Made by a program: the position numbers and the translations under genes. Under the pieces are notes generated by a model that was given only the letters and a program-made list of their open reading frames with translations, was not told the origin of the DNA and made no database searches. Below, one piece after another: positions 16,729-24,733 of a stretch of DNA of 64,000 nucleotides (its first letter is position 1; each line of letters starts with the position of its first letter). The stretch spans positions 2,046,001 through 2,110,000 of the forward strand of contig CAVTON010000001.1 in NCBI GenBank assembly GCA_963736455.1. The letters are read 5' to 3'. The DNA comes from DAHUXD01 sp963736455 (lineage in GTDB: Bacteria > Acidobacteriota > Thermoanaerobaculia > UBA5066 > Gp7-AA6).

Positions 16729-19353
16729 TTACCCGCCGGAGACGAGCTTCTGGAACCTCGGGTTCTTGCGCAGCGGGTCGAAGTTGGGGTCGATCTGGAG
16801 CCAGCCGGGTGAAAGATAACCGGGAACCTTGAGGAGACGTTCGAGACCTTCGAGCGCTCTGTCTTGCGCTCCCACGAGAATGTAAATGCGCATCAGCAAG
16901 CTCTCGCAGATCGGGGCCCAGGTCGCATCCTTCGTCGCTGGCGTGAGCGCAACACCGCGGAGGCCCTCCCGAACCGCATCGTCCCGCCGACCCAGATACG
17001 CCAGTGCGAGACCCAAGAGCGTGTGCGGCGTGGAGACGTCGGGGGCCGCACGGACCTGCTGTTCAAATTCCTTCGTGGCCGCCTCCGCATGAGCCCGAAC
17101 TTTGCCTTCATCGCCCCTTCGTTCGTAGCCCATCGCCATGGCCAGGTTCCACCAGCCCTTGTCGTCGTCAAAGGCGGTTGGGGTGAGGCGGAGAAAGAGG
17201 TCGAGCTCGGGCGGCTCCATGACCCATACCACGTCGTAGACCGCGAGGACTCTCACGAGGGCCGTCAGGTCGAGATCTCTTGGAGGATTTCTTAGAACGG
17301 CCCGGGCACCAGCCAGGTCACCCATCCCAAGAAAGGTTCTGATCTTGTCTGCGGTCACCCATGGATCGGCGGGATCGAGCAACAACGCTCTACTGAACGC
17401 CTCTCGCGCCTCCGTATATCGTCGATGCCAGAGGTACACGAATCCGAGAGCGCTCGCGGGACCTGGCAGCCGGGGGTCCACGCTCTGGGCCCTCTTGAAG
17501 TACTCCACCGCTTGCTCCCATCGGCCCAAATCGTCTTCGGCGCTTCCGGTCAGCGTCAGCAACTCTGCATTTCCCGGAGCAATGCTCAAGCCCCGTGTGA
17601 AAAGTTCGAGTGCACGCCTATTGTCCCAAACGACCAGCTTCTGATATCGACCGAGAGCGACGTAGGTCAGCGCATCGTCCGGTGCGAGTGCGGCAGCCTT
17701 CTGGGCCGCGACGCTGGCTCGCTCCTTGATCTCGGACCTCGAGTCGTCGAGATAGATTGCCGAGCAGGTCTCGGACAGCCTGGCCCACGCCGCCGCAAAG
17801 TTCGGGTCGAGCGCAACGGCCTGCTCGTAGAGGCCCAGCGCTTTGCGAAGGCCCTCGGTGGAATAGACACTCTTCCGACTCTCCTCACCTTTCAGGAAGG
17901 CCTCGTACGCGGCAAGATTCTGCGTAGGCTTCTCGGCGAGACGCTTTGCCGTTCCCCCCAGCGCCACGCCCAGGGCTTCTGCAACACGGGAGGCGATGTC
18001 CGCCTGGACCTGGAAGACATCGGTCAGCGCCGCGTCGAACGCCTGCCCCCACTTTGACGTCGGAGCGCCGGTCTGAAGCACTTCGACGAGCTCCGGCGTC
18101 ACGAGCACACGACTGGTCCCGGCACCCTTCTGCCATCGCACCGTCGCGGTCAGCAAGTAAGCCACCCCAAGCTCGTTGGCAATTTCCCGAGGCTTCTTCG
18201 TCGTCTTCTTGTAGGTCGTCGAACTCTCGCGCGCGATGACCTCGATGCCTGGCAGGGACGTCAGCTTGCTGCGGATCTCATCGGCAATCCCGTCGGCGAA
18301 GTAGTCGTCTTCCGGCGAGCCGAGGTTCTCGAAGGGCAGCACCGCGATGCGCTTGACGCTGCGCGAGGGCGCAGGAGCAGGAGCCTTCACCCGCCCCCAA
18401 GTGAAAAGACCAGCCGCCGCAAGGACGACGAGGACCACGGAGGCCACCGCAGCCTTCGACCAACCCTTTCTCTTTGGAGTGGCGACTGCGACGCTCACCG
18501 AGGACTGCGACGTCGCCTCCGACAGGGCAAATGCGATATCCCTTGCCGTCTGGAATCGATTGTCCCGGTCTTTCTCCAGGCAGTGCCGGACGACGTGATC
18601 TAACCCTGATGAGACACCGGAGCCCGCCAGCTCCGCCGGATCGTCCCGCATGATCGCGGACATCGTGTCGGCAGCGGTGTCCCTCTTGAACGCCCGCTGC
18701 CCTGACAACATCTCGTAGAGAATCGCGCCAAACGAGAAGATGTCCGAACGGTGGTCGAGCGGCAGCCCGCGCACCTGCTCCGGCGACATGTACCCGACCG
18801 TGCCCATAACCGTCCCGGGCTCTGTGTGACCAGACGCTGTCGGGGCACTCGTTTCCTCGCCGGGCGCGAGCTTCTCCTGCCGCTTCGCCAGCCCGAAGTC
18901 CAGAATCTTCACGTGCCCGTCCCGGCTGACGAATAGGTTGTCGGGCTTTAAGTCCCGATGGACGACGCGCTTATCGTGCGCGGCGGCCAGCCCTTTCAAG
19001 ATCTGAGCGGCATAGTCGACGGCCTGCTTCGTCGGCATCCGCCCGCACGCCAGCTTCGCGGATAGCGTCTCGCCTTCGAGCAGCTCCGTGACGGCGTAGA
19101 CGGTTCCATCGTGCGTACCGAAGTCGAAAATCGAGAGGATATTCGGGTGCGACAACGCCGCCACTGCGAGTGCCTCGCGCTCGAACCTCGCCAGCGCATC
19201 GGGATCGGCGGCGAGCGAGAGTGGCAACACCTTGATCGCCACGTCGCGCTTCAACTTCGAGTCCCGCGCCCGGTAAACCTCTCCCATTCCGCCTACGCCA
19301 ATCGGCGAAAGGATCTCGTAAGGACCGAGGCGAGTACCGGCTGAGAGCGCGAT
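16729..19353 (-). CDS. Transmembrane serine/threonine kinase with TolB-like and TPR modules; start codon lost
   Basis: By alignment with the sister kinases the protein should begin at 19353, but the expected ATG reads ATC (ATC GCG CTC TCA GCC GGT for MTLSAG). The nearest upstream codon is CTG and the first ATG is internal at 19287, inside the glycine loop. From there the domain is intact: AIKVLPLS, HRDLKPDN, DFGLAKR and GTVGYMSPEQ. A membrane helix (AAVASVVLVVLAAAGLFTWG) precedes a TolB-like domain (KRIAVLPFENLGSPEDDYFA) and about eight TPR-type helices. Use of ATG 19287 would remove part of the ATP loop. The gene may be silent, weakly expressed from a non-standard codon, or miscalled at one base. 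Confidence 0.8.
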   Translation of the reverse strand: MALSAGTRLGPYEILSPIGVGGMGEVYRARDSKLKRDVAIKVLPLSLAADPDALARFEREALAVAALSHPNILSIFDFGTHDGTVYAVTELLEGETLSAKLACGRMPTKQAVDYAAQILKGLAAAHDKRVVHRDLKPDNLFVSRDGHVKILDFGLAKRQEKLAPGEETSAPTASGHTEPGTVMGTVGYMSPEQVRGLPLDHRSDIFSFGAILYEMLSGQRAFKRDTAADTMSAIMRDDPAELAGSGVSSGLDHVVRHCLEKDRDNRFQTARDIAFALSEATSQSSVSVAVATPKRKGWSKAAVASVVLVVLAAAGLFTWGRVKAPAPAPSRSVKRIAVLPFENLGSPEDDYFADGIADEIRSKLTSLPGIEVIARESSTTYKKTTKKPREIANELGVAYLLTATVRWQKGAGTSRVLVTPELVEVLQTGAPTSKWGQAFDAALTDVFQVQADIASRVAEALGVALGGTAKRLAEKPTQNLAAYEAFLKGEESRKSVYSTEGLRKALGLYEQAVALDPNFAAAWARLSETCSAIYLDDSRSEIKERASVAAQKAAALAPDDALTYVALGRYQKLVVWDNRRALELFTRGLSIAPGNAELLTLTGSAEDDLGRWEQAVEYFKRAQSVDPRLPGPASALGFVYLWHRRYTEAREAFSRALLLDPADPWVTADKIRTFLGMGDLAGARAVLRNPPRDLDLTALVRVLAVYDVVWVMEPPELDLFLRLTPTAFDDDKGWWNLAMAMGYERRGDEGKVRAHAEAATKEFEQQVRAAPDVSTPHTLLGLALAYLGRRDDAVREGLRGVALTPATKDATWAPICESLLMRIYILVGAQDRALEGLERLLKVPGYLSPGWLQIDPNFDPLRKNPRFQKLVSGG

Positions 19354-19371
19354 CAGTTCACCGCTGTGCGG

Positions 19372-19377
19372 ATTCTA
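19372..19377 (-). promoter_or_regulatory. Shared -10-like TAGAAT of the kinase at 16729
   Basis: The hexamer sits in CTCGTAGAATCCGC, 18 nt before the expected start codon at 19353. The leader AATCCGCNNNGCGGTGA is also shared with the kinase at 19654 and the stub at 22405. Confidence 0.45.
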
Positions 19378-19425
19378 CGAGTTCGATCGACTCGCTCACC
19401 GACGCACCGACTTTCGCCCGACCTG

Positions 19426-19458
19426 AAGAAAAACGGGCCACGTCTCTCGACGTAACCC
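19426..19458 (-). terminator. Terminator of tRNA-fMet 3' copy 3
   Basis: The minus-strand stem GGGTTACGTC / GACGTGGCCC with a GAGA loop is followed by GTTTTTCTTC. It is identical in the stem to the copy at 8313. Confidence 0.75.
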
Positions 19459-19469
19459 CTTGATTTGAT

Positions 19470-19514
19470 TGGTTGCGGGGGAAGGATTTGAACCTTCGAC
19501 CTTTGGGTTATGAG
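19470..19514 (-). pseudogene. tRNA-fMet 3' half, copy 3
   Basis: These 45 bases are identical to the intact tRNA from the anticodon loop to CCA, again lacking the 5' half. On the far side it joins a cassette-end block at the anticodon loop. Confidence 0.9.
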
Positions 19515-19636
19515 GGCCCGCCAATCGTCTACAGGAAGCGAAAGGAGCCTACAGGGAGCGACTCGCGGAGCCCGTCGAGTCGGCTGGAGTAGGCCCCTGT
19601 AGGCTGGGTTCCGCCCGACTTTCGCGCGACCTGGGG
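19515..19636. repeat. Cassette-end repeat, copy 4
   Basis: This is the most symmetrical copy. The outer inverted repeat CCTACAGG / CCTGTAGG encloses an inner one, CGACTCG (19559-19565) / CGAGTCG (19576-19582). Two near-direct repeats, CTACAGGAAGCG and CTACAGGGAGCG, lie side by side at the left. Such short direct and inverted repeats beside a tRNA crossover point resemble recombinase-binding arms. It ends 17 bp before the next kinase stop codon. Confidence 0.7.
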
Positions 19637-19653
19637 GTCGACGGATGAACTGC

Positions 19654-22296
19654 TTACCCGCCCGCGACGAGCTTCTGGAACCTCGGGTTCTTGCGCAGCG
19701 CGTCAAAGTTGGGGTCGATCTTGAGCCAGCCGGGCGAGAGGTAGCCGGGAGTCCTCAGGAGCGACTCCAGCTGGTCGATCGCCTTTTCCGGCTCATTGAC
19801 CAGGGTGTAGATACGCGCGAGCTGGTGTTGGATGTAATAGCCGTCGATCGCATCCTTGGTCACGGGTTGGAGCGCGACGGCGCGCTCGCCCTCCTGGATC
19901 GCTTCCTCCTTCCGACCTGCGTACGCGAGCGCGACCGCCACGAGGGCGCGAATCTGCGGGGTCAGGGTAACCGCAGTTCCAAGCGGTTCCACGCCGGGCT
20001 TCAGCGCCTCCTCGGCATAGAAGCGCATCTTCGACGCGTCTCCCTCGAACGCATACGCCTGGGCGAGGCTGAAGCCCCAGGGGAATTGTTCGTCTTCGAA
20101 GGCGCTCGGCGTCAGGTGCAGGAGGAGTTCGCGCTGTGGCTCGTCGAGGACCCAGACGAGGTCGTTGTAGCTTGCCACATGGACCACGAGGGTCGTCGGC
20201 TCGACTTCTCCCGGCGCGGCCTCGAGAACGGACCGTGCCCGTGCGAGGTCTCCCTCGCCAAGGAACGTCATCGCCTTCTGCTCCAACAGATCCAGATTGT
20301 CGGGTGCGAGCGCGAGGCCTTCGTCGAAAACGCGGCGCGCCTCCGGGTAGCGGCGTAAGACGAACAGCGCGTAGGCCAGTTTGAGCTTGACCGGGACCGA
20401 CCCGGGGTCGAGTCGCTCGGACTGCCTGAGGTCTCCGATGGACGATTCCCACTGCCCGAGGTTCTGCTCGACTGCGCCGATCGCGAAGAAAGCCTCCGCG
20501 TTGCCGGGACTCAGGCGCCGCGCCCTGGCGTACCACTCCAAAGCCCCGTGGAAGTCGCCGAGGATCAAGGCCCGGTAGGCGCCGAGTGCGAGGTAGCCCT
20601 CGGGGCGGTCGGGCGCCAGCGCGATCGCCTTTTCTGCCGCCTCCCTGGCTCGCGTTGGGAGGTCGGACAAAGGAATGCCGAAGGCGTACAGATTCGCATT
20701 GCCGCGGGCGATTCTGGCCCAGGCCAGGGCAAAACCGGGGTCGAGCGCGACCGCCCGCTCGTAGAGCCGCAGCGCCCGCCGCTGGCCTGCAGGGTCGATG
20801 CCCGAGCTGTTGAAGACCTCCTCGCCCTTGAGGAAGGCATCGTAGGCGGCGAGGTTCTGCGTCGGCTTCTCGGAAATTCGCCTCTGCTCGCCGGCTCCGA
20901 GGGCGACGCCGAGCGCCTGCGCCACCTGCGAGGCGATCTCCGATTGCACCTCGAAGACGTCCGTCAGCGACGCGTCGAACGGCTGCTGCCACTTCGAGAC
21001 GGCGGCCCCGGACTTCTCGACCTCGACGAGCTCGGGACTGACTTGAACCCGCCTCACCTGACCACTCGTCTCCCAGCGAACGGTCGCCGTCAACAGGTAG
21101 CGTGAGTCCAGCTCCCTGGCGATCTGCTGCGATGTCTTCGTCGTCTTCTTATAGGGAATGGAGCTGCTCCGTGCGATGACCTCCACGCCCGGAATCGAGG
21201 TGAGCTTCCCCCGCACCGCGTCTGAGATCCCGTCGGCGAAGTAGTCGTCCTGAGCAGATCCCAGGTTGTCGAAGGGCAGCACCGCCACCCGCTTCAGGCC
21301 TCCGGCCTCCACCGAAGCCGTTTGCGCCCGTCGCAAGAACAGAACACCCGCGACCGCTAGAACTCCGATGGCTGCAGCGCCGATCAGGACCCTTCTTCTC
21401 ACTTTTCGTGTCGTCGCGGGCCATGCACGATTCGCGACGGCTTGCGAGAGCAGCTCCGAGAGACTGAACGCGACGTCCCTGGCCGTCTGGAACCGATTGT
21501 CCCGGTCCTTCTCCAGGCAATGCCGGACAATGTGGTCCAGGGCCGGTGAGATGTTTCTCCCCGACTCCGATAACGCCGGCGGCTCCTCCTTCAAGATCGC
21601 CGCGATCGTCTCGCTCGCCGTAGGCCGGCTGAATGGCTTCTTTCCGGACAGCAGCTCGTACAGAACCGTTCCAAACGAGAAGATGTCCGTCCGGTGATCG
21701 ACAGGAAGCCCCTTCACCTGCTCCGGTGACATGTAGCCAAGAGTCCCCATCACCGTCCCGGGCTCCGTGTAGCCGGAGACGGTCGGTGCGTTCGTTTCCT
21801 CCCTCGGCACAAGGGTGTCGACCCTCTTCGCCAGGCCGAAGTCGAGGATCTTCACGTGGCCGTCTTTCGACACGAAGAGGTTCTCTGGCTTCAGGTCGCG
21901 GTGGACGATCCCCTTCTCATGGGCTGCGGAGAGGCCTTTGGTGACCTGCAGCGCGTAGTCCACGGCCTGCCTCTGGCCGATCGTGCCGCTGTCGAGCTTC
22001 GCGCGCAGCGTTTCGCCTTCCAGGAGCTCCATGACGGCGTAGGCGATGCCGTCCTGATTGCCAAAGTCGAAAATCGAGAGGATATTCGGATGGGAAAGCG
22101 CCGCAACCGCTTTCGCTTCCCTCTCGAACCGGGCCAGCGCGTCCGTGTCCGTGGAGAGCGACTGCGGCAGAACCTTCACAGCGACGTCTCTATCCAGCTT
22201 CCGATCCCGCGCCCGGTACACCTCGCCCATCCCGCCCGCGCCGAGAGGCGCGAGAATCTCGTAGGGTCCGAGCCGCGAGCCGACTGAGAGTGTCAT
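19654..22296 (-). CDS. Transmembrane serine/threonine kinase with TolB-like and TPR modules
   Basis: This 880-residue protein is the closest relative of the kinase at 16729. Kinase residues are complete: LGAGGMGEVYRARD, K41 in AVKVLPQS, HRDLKPEN, DFG and GTLGYMSPEQ. A membrane helix (VLIGAAAIGVLAVAGVLFL) follows. The periplasmic portion begins with KRVAVLPFDNLGSAQDDYFA, a TolB/FlgO-like domain, and continues with repeated TPR-like helices (for example ALRLYERAVALDPGFALAWA and DLRQSERLDPGSVPVKLKLA). The start ATG at 22296 lies 18 nt after TAGAAT. The protein ends in RKNPRFQKLVAGG, almost the same as its sister, so the two cassettes are paralogous along their length. Confidence 0.93.
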   Translation of the reverse strand: MTLSVGSRLGPYEILAPLGAGGMGEVYRARDRKLDRDVAVKVLPQSLSTDTDALARFEREAKAVAALSHPNILSIFDFGNQDGIAYAVMELLEGETLRAKLDSGTIGQRQAVDYALQVTKGLSAAHEKGIVHRDLKPENLFVSKDGHVKILDFGLAKRVDTLVPREETNAPTVSGYTEPGTVMGTLGYMSPEQVKGLPVDHRTDIFSFGTVLYELLSGKKPFSRPTASETIAAILKEEPPALSESGRNISPALDHIVRHCLEKDRDNRFQTARDVAFSLSELLSQAVANRAWPATTRKVRRRVLIGAAAIGVLAVAGVLFLRRAQTASVEAGGLKRVAVLPFDNLGSAQDDYFADGISDAVRGKLTSIPGVEVIARSSSIPYKKTTKTSQQIARELDSRYLLTATVRWETSGQVRRVQVSPELVEVEKSGAAVSKWQQPFDASLTDVFEVQSEIASQVAQALGVALGAGEQRRISEKPTQNLAAYDAFLKGEEVFNSSGIDPAGQRRALRLYERAVALDPGFALAWARIARGNANLYAFGIPLSDLPTRAREAAEKAIALAPDRPEGYLALGAYRALILGDFHGALEWYARARRLSPGNAEAFFAIGAVEQNLGQWESSIGDLRQSERLDPGSVPVKLKLAYALFVLRRYPEARRVFDEGLALAPDNLDLLEQKAMTFLGEGDLARARSVLEAAPGEVEPTTLVVHVASYNDLVWVLDEPQRELLLHLTPSAFEDEQFPWGFSLAQAYAFEGDASKMRFYAEEALKPGVEPLGTAVTLTPQIRALVAVALAYAGRKEEAIQEGERAVALQPVTKDAIDGYYIQHQLARIYTLVNEPEKAIDQLESLLRTPGYLSPGWLKIDPNFDALRKNPRFQKLVAGG

Positions 22297-22314
22297 CCGG
22301 TCATCGCAGCGCGG

Positions 22315-22320
22315 ATTCTA
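22315..22320 (-). promoter_or_regulatory. Shared -10-like TAGAAT of the kinase at 19654
   Basis: CTCATAGAATCCGCG precedes the start codon with the same 18-nt spacing as in the sister cassettes. The implied 5' leader is short, about 10-12 nt. Confidence 0.45.
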
Positions 22321-22370
22321 TGAGATCAATCGACGTGCATGCCGGCGCACAGGGAATCGCCCGACCTGAA

Positions 22371-22404
22371 GAGGAAAAGGGGTCGCGCCTCGCGACGTAA
22401 GCCC
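22371..22404 (-). terminator. Decayed terminator relic joined to a kinase stub
   Basis: The minus-strand sequence GGGCTTACGTCGCGAGGCGC then GACCCCTTTTCC corresponds to the cassette terminators but has two unpaired positions in the stem. No tRNA sequence precedes it; instead it is fused directly to the kinase stub at 22405. Confidence 0.6.
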
Positions 22405-22559
22405 TCGTATCAGAGGCGAGCGCCTCGGGAAGAACCTTGATTGCAACCTCGCGCGCGACGCGCGTGTCCCGCGCCCGGTACACCTTCCCCATCCCGCCCG
22501 CACCGAGTGGCGACTAGGATCTCGTAGGGTCCGAGCCGCGTACAGGCTGAAAGAGTTGT
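22405..22559 (-). pseudogene. N-terminal stub of a fourth serine/threonine kinase
   Basis: The fragment encodes TLSACTRLGPYEIL and, after a one-base frameshift, GGMGKVYRARDTRVAREVAI followed by KVLPEALASD. These are the first 50 residues of a kinase like its three neighbours. The start codon position reads ACA rather than ATG. An 18-nt spaced CAGAAT variant of the shared -10 box is retained upstream (22578-22583). The coding sequence stops where the terminator relic begins. The stub shows that a fourth cassette existed and was deleted by recombination. Confidence 0.8.
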
Positions 22560-22639
22560 CCGATCACCGCTGCGCGGATTCTGCGAGGTCTGGCGTTGAA
22601 GAAGGAGTACGCGCCTCAGGATTGCTTCGCCCTCGCGGG

Positions 22640-22815
22640 CAGGCTTTCCGTTCCGTCTGACGCCCCGTCCGAGCCCTCGAAAATGATGATGACGCGCAGC
22701 CCCTCCTGCTTGACCCACTCCTGCAAGTGGCAGAGCTCGGCCTGGAGACGGCGAAGCTCCTCTCATACTGCTTGGCCTTGAGCCTTCTGGAGCGGTCCGG
22801 TTTCTGCTTGCCCAT
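22640..22815 (-). pseudogene. 5' stub of a polyphosphate kinase 2 (PPK2) gene
   Basis: From ATG at 22815 the sequence reads MGKQKPDRSRRLKAKQYE. After a frameshift it continues as LQAELCHLQEWVKQEGLRVI and IIFEGSDGAS. This is the start of PPK2 up to the Walker A region, where the glycine-rich lysine motif is already destroyed. Nothing of the kinase core follows. It is another 5'-preserving remnant in this region. The flanks 22560-22639 and 22816-22989 show nothing else. Confidence 0.75.
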
Positions 22816-22989
22816 CGGCCACATCCCTTCTCCGAGCCTTCGCCGATGATTTCCCAGAGATCAATTTCTCGTTGCGCGGGCCGCCGCCTGCCGCCTCGGT
22901 AGCGAGCAGTGTGGCACAAGCCTCGACAGCTACTCGGACCGTCATGTCGACGTTCTCCCACCGAGAACCGCCCGACTTTTGCCCGACCT

Positions 22990-23025
22990 GAAGAGGACAG
23001 GGGTCAGGCACACTGGCCTAACCCC
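22990..23025 (-). terminator. Terminator of tRNA-fMet 3' copy 4
   Basis: The minus-strand stem GGGGTTAGGC / GCCTGACCCC closes a CAGTGT loop. The lower stem matches the other copies while the upper stem is a different but fully paired sequence (AGGC/GCCT instead of ACGTC/GACGT). The tail is TGTCCTCTTC, a weak T-run. Confidence 0.65.
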
Positions 23026-23035
23026 TTGATTTGAT

Positions 23036-23055
23036 TGGTTGCGGGGGAAGGATTT
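23036..23055 (-). pseudogene. tRNA-fMet 3' end, copy 4, broken at the T loop
   Basis: The last 20 tRNA bases (AAATCC to CCA) are present. At the T loop the sequence switches into a palindromic repeat (GGATTT|ACCGCCGGCC on the plus strand). The other copies break at the anticodon loop, so this one was altered by a different event. Confidence 0.85.
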
Positions 23056-23172
23056 ACCGCCGGCCTACGGCCGGCGTTGGCGCGCGCCTCGCGGCTGCGC
23101 CGCGAGCGGCGCCCGAACCTCTCCCCGGCGCTGCGCGCCCCCCGGTTCAAATCCCTCTCCGAGTGCGGCCGT
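23050..23172. repeat. Palindromic element joined to tRNA T-arm sequence
   Basis: After GGATTT comes a perfect hairpin CGCCGGCC-TA-CGGCCGGCG (with small loop), then CTCGCGGC-TGC-GCCGCGAG. The region ends in CGGTTCAAATCCCTCTCCGA, itself a T-arm-like string in the opposite orientation. Thus the element is bounded by GGATTT and AAATCC. A related junction is present at 48663, beside the 3' end of tRNA-Ser. Confidence 0.65.
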
Positions 23173-23173
23173 C

Positions 23174-23207
23174 AACAAACAAAATCGCCGGGCCCGCGCC
23201 CGGCGAT
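23174..23207 (-). terminator. Terminator of the intact tRNA-fMet
   Basis: A 10-bp perfect stem ATCGCCGGGC / GCCCGGCGAT with a GCGG loop lies 9 nt beyond CCA and is followed by TTTGTTTGTT on the minus strand. It differs completely from the terminators of the partial copies. Confidence 0.85.
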
Positions 23208-23216
23208 GAAGATACT

Positions 23217-23293
<77 letters not shown>

Positions 23294-23347
23294 GCAGAGG
23301 GCGCACCTTATCGGAGACGATCCGCCCCGTCAAGCCACGCGCCGCGC

Positions 23348-24667
23348 TCACTTCGCCGCCGGCTTCAGGCCCTCGAGCCGCTGCTTGTTGATCTCGAGAA
23401 CGACCCCGGCGTTGCGGTCGGCCACCTCGCTGATCCGGTACTCCGCCGCCGTCCCGAGCACCTGCGCCACTTCCGACGGGGTCAGCTTGTAGTCGTCGGA
23501 CAGCCACTGCGCCATGTTCGCGGTGGCGGAGCGGAACGCTCCGTCGAGCGACCCGTCGAGGCCCATGGCCATGATGTGCGTCGCGTTTTCCATCCGCGGA
23601 CCGCCCCGGTGGGGGCCGGGGATGACGTCAACCGTGAACTCGACGTCCATCGACGTCTCGAGCGCGTCGCCGGTGAGCTCGCCGTCGCCCTGGGCCGCGT
23701 GCGCGTCGCCCACGTAGAGGAGAGCGCCGGGGACGTTGACAGGCAGGTAGACGGTCGTGCCTTCGACGATCTCGTTGAAGTCCATGTTCCCTCCGAACCG
23801 GCCGGAGTCTCCGGTCCCCGGCGGGGCGCCGGCCGGTCCCGGCGCGACCGCGACGCAGCCGAGCATCGGGCGGATCGGCACCGAGTACCGCGCCAGGTGC
23901 TCCGCCGGCTTTTCCGGGCTCGCGACGCCCCGCTGCGCGTCCAGGTGCCAGCGAACATCCTTGCCGCTGTCCTTCATCTTGACGGCCAGGTCGGAGTCGA
24001 GGCCTCGCTCGACGATCCCGTCGTCGCTGATCGCCCAGTCGCGGTTGATGCGGAGCTTCGTGATGCGCACGACCAGAGTGTCGCCGGGCGCCGCGCCTTC
24101 GATCGCGAACGGTCCCGTCTGCGGATTCCCACCGTGGACGCGCTTCTTCCCCGTCGCGTCGTTTCCCCCCGCGTCGACCGTGGTGGTGTGGATCGTGTCG
24201 CCGGCCGCGACGGTCAGCACGGGCTCGTTCGCCGGCGAGAACTGCCGATGGAACGCCGTCGGTGTGAAGTCGTGGCGCTGCGGCGGCCCCGTGTGGGTCC
24301 GGGGAACTCGCGCGGCCGTGAACGGGCGCGTGTCGGGATGCGTCGGGTCTTCCGCGTCGACGAAGACGACCGCCCCTTTCAGGGCCCCGGCCTCGAGCGT
24401 GCCCGTCAGATCCTCCGAGCCGCCCTGCTCGTCCTTCGCGAAAAAGCGGATCGAGTCGCCCGATACCGTTCCCTCGAGCTTGTCTCCGCTGAAGTCGCCG
24501 GTGAGCTTTTCCCCCTGCTGCTCGAGGTTCATGCTCCAATAGGAATGGACGCCATAGAAATCCGTCGTGACGGTCCAGCGGCCGGCGACGGACGGAGCCG
24601 GCGACGACGCCTGCGCCAGCAGGAGTCCCGGGAAGAGACCCAGCAGAAATACGCACACCCTTCGCAT
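23348..24667 (-). CDS. Secreted acetamidase/formamidase-family protein
   Basis: The 439-residue protein starts MRRVCVFLLGLFPGLLLAQA, a Sec signal, after a strong CGAGGAGGAC ribosome site; ATG 24667 is chosen over an upstream one for that reason. Residues 25-120 form an extra lipocalin-like beta domain (GRWTVTTDFYGVHSYWSMNL). The amidase fold then follows with DTIHTTTVDAGGND, IEGAAPGDTLVVRI, FGGNMDFNEIVEGTTVYLPV and GDAHAAQGDGELTG. The enzyme would hydrolyse short amides to carboxylate and ammonia outside the cytoplasm. The signal peptide and N-terminal domain set it apart from cytoplasmic formamidases. Confidence 0.9.
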   Translation of the reverse strand: MRRVCVFLLGLFPGLLLAQASSPAPSVAGRWTVTTDFYGVHSYWSMNLEQQGEKLTGDFSGDKLEGTVSGDSIRFFAKDEQGGSEDLTGTLEAGALKGAVVFVDAEDPTHPDTRPFTAARVPRTHTGPPQRHDFTPTAFHRQFSPANEPVLTVAAGDTIHTTTVDAGGNDATGKKRVHGGNPQTGPFAIEGAAPGDTLVVRITKLRINRDWAISDDGIVERGLDSDLAVKMKDSGKDVRWHLDAQRGVASPEKPAEHLARYSVPIRPMLGCVAVAPGPAGAPPGTGDSGRFGGNMDFNEIVEGTTVYLPVNVPGALLYVGDAHAAQGDGELTGDALETSMDVEFTVDVIPGPHRGGPRMENATHIMAMGLDGSLDGAFRSATANMAQWLSDDYKLTPSEVAQVLGTAAEYRISEVADRNAGVVLEINKQRLEGLKPAAK

Positions 24668-24733
24668 TCGTCCTCCTCGGTGAAAGGGACGTCGTCCGCC
24701 CGGAACAGGTTCCACGTTTCTCGAGAGGAAGCG

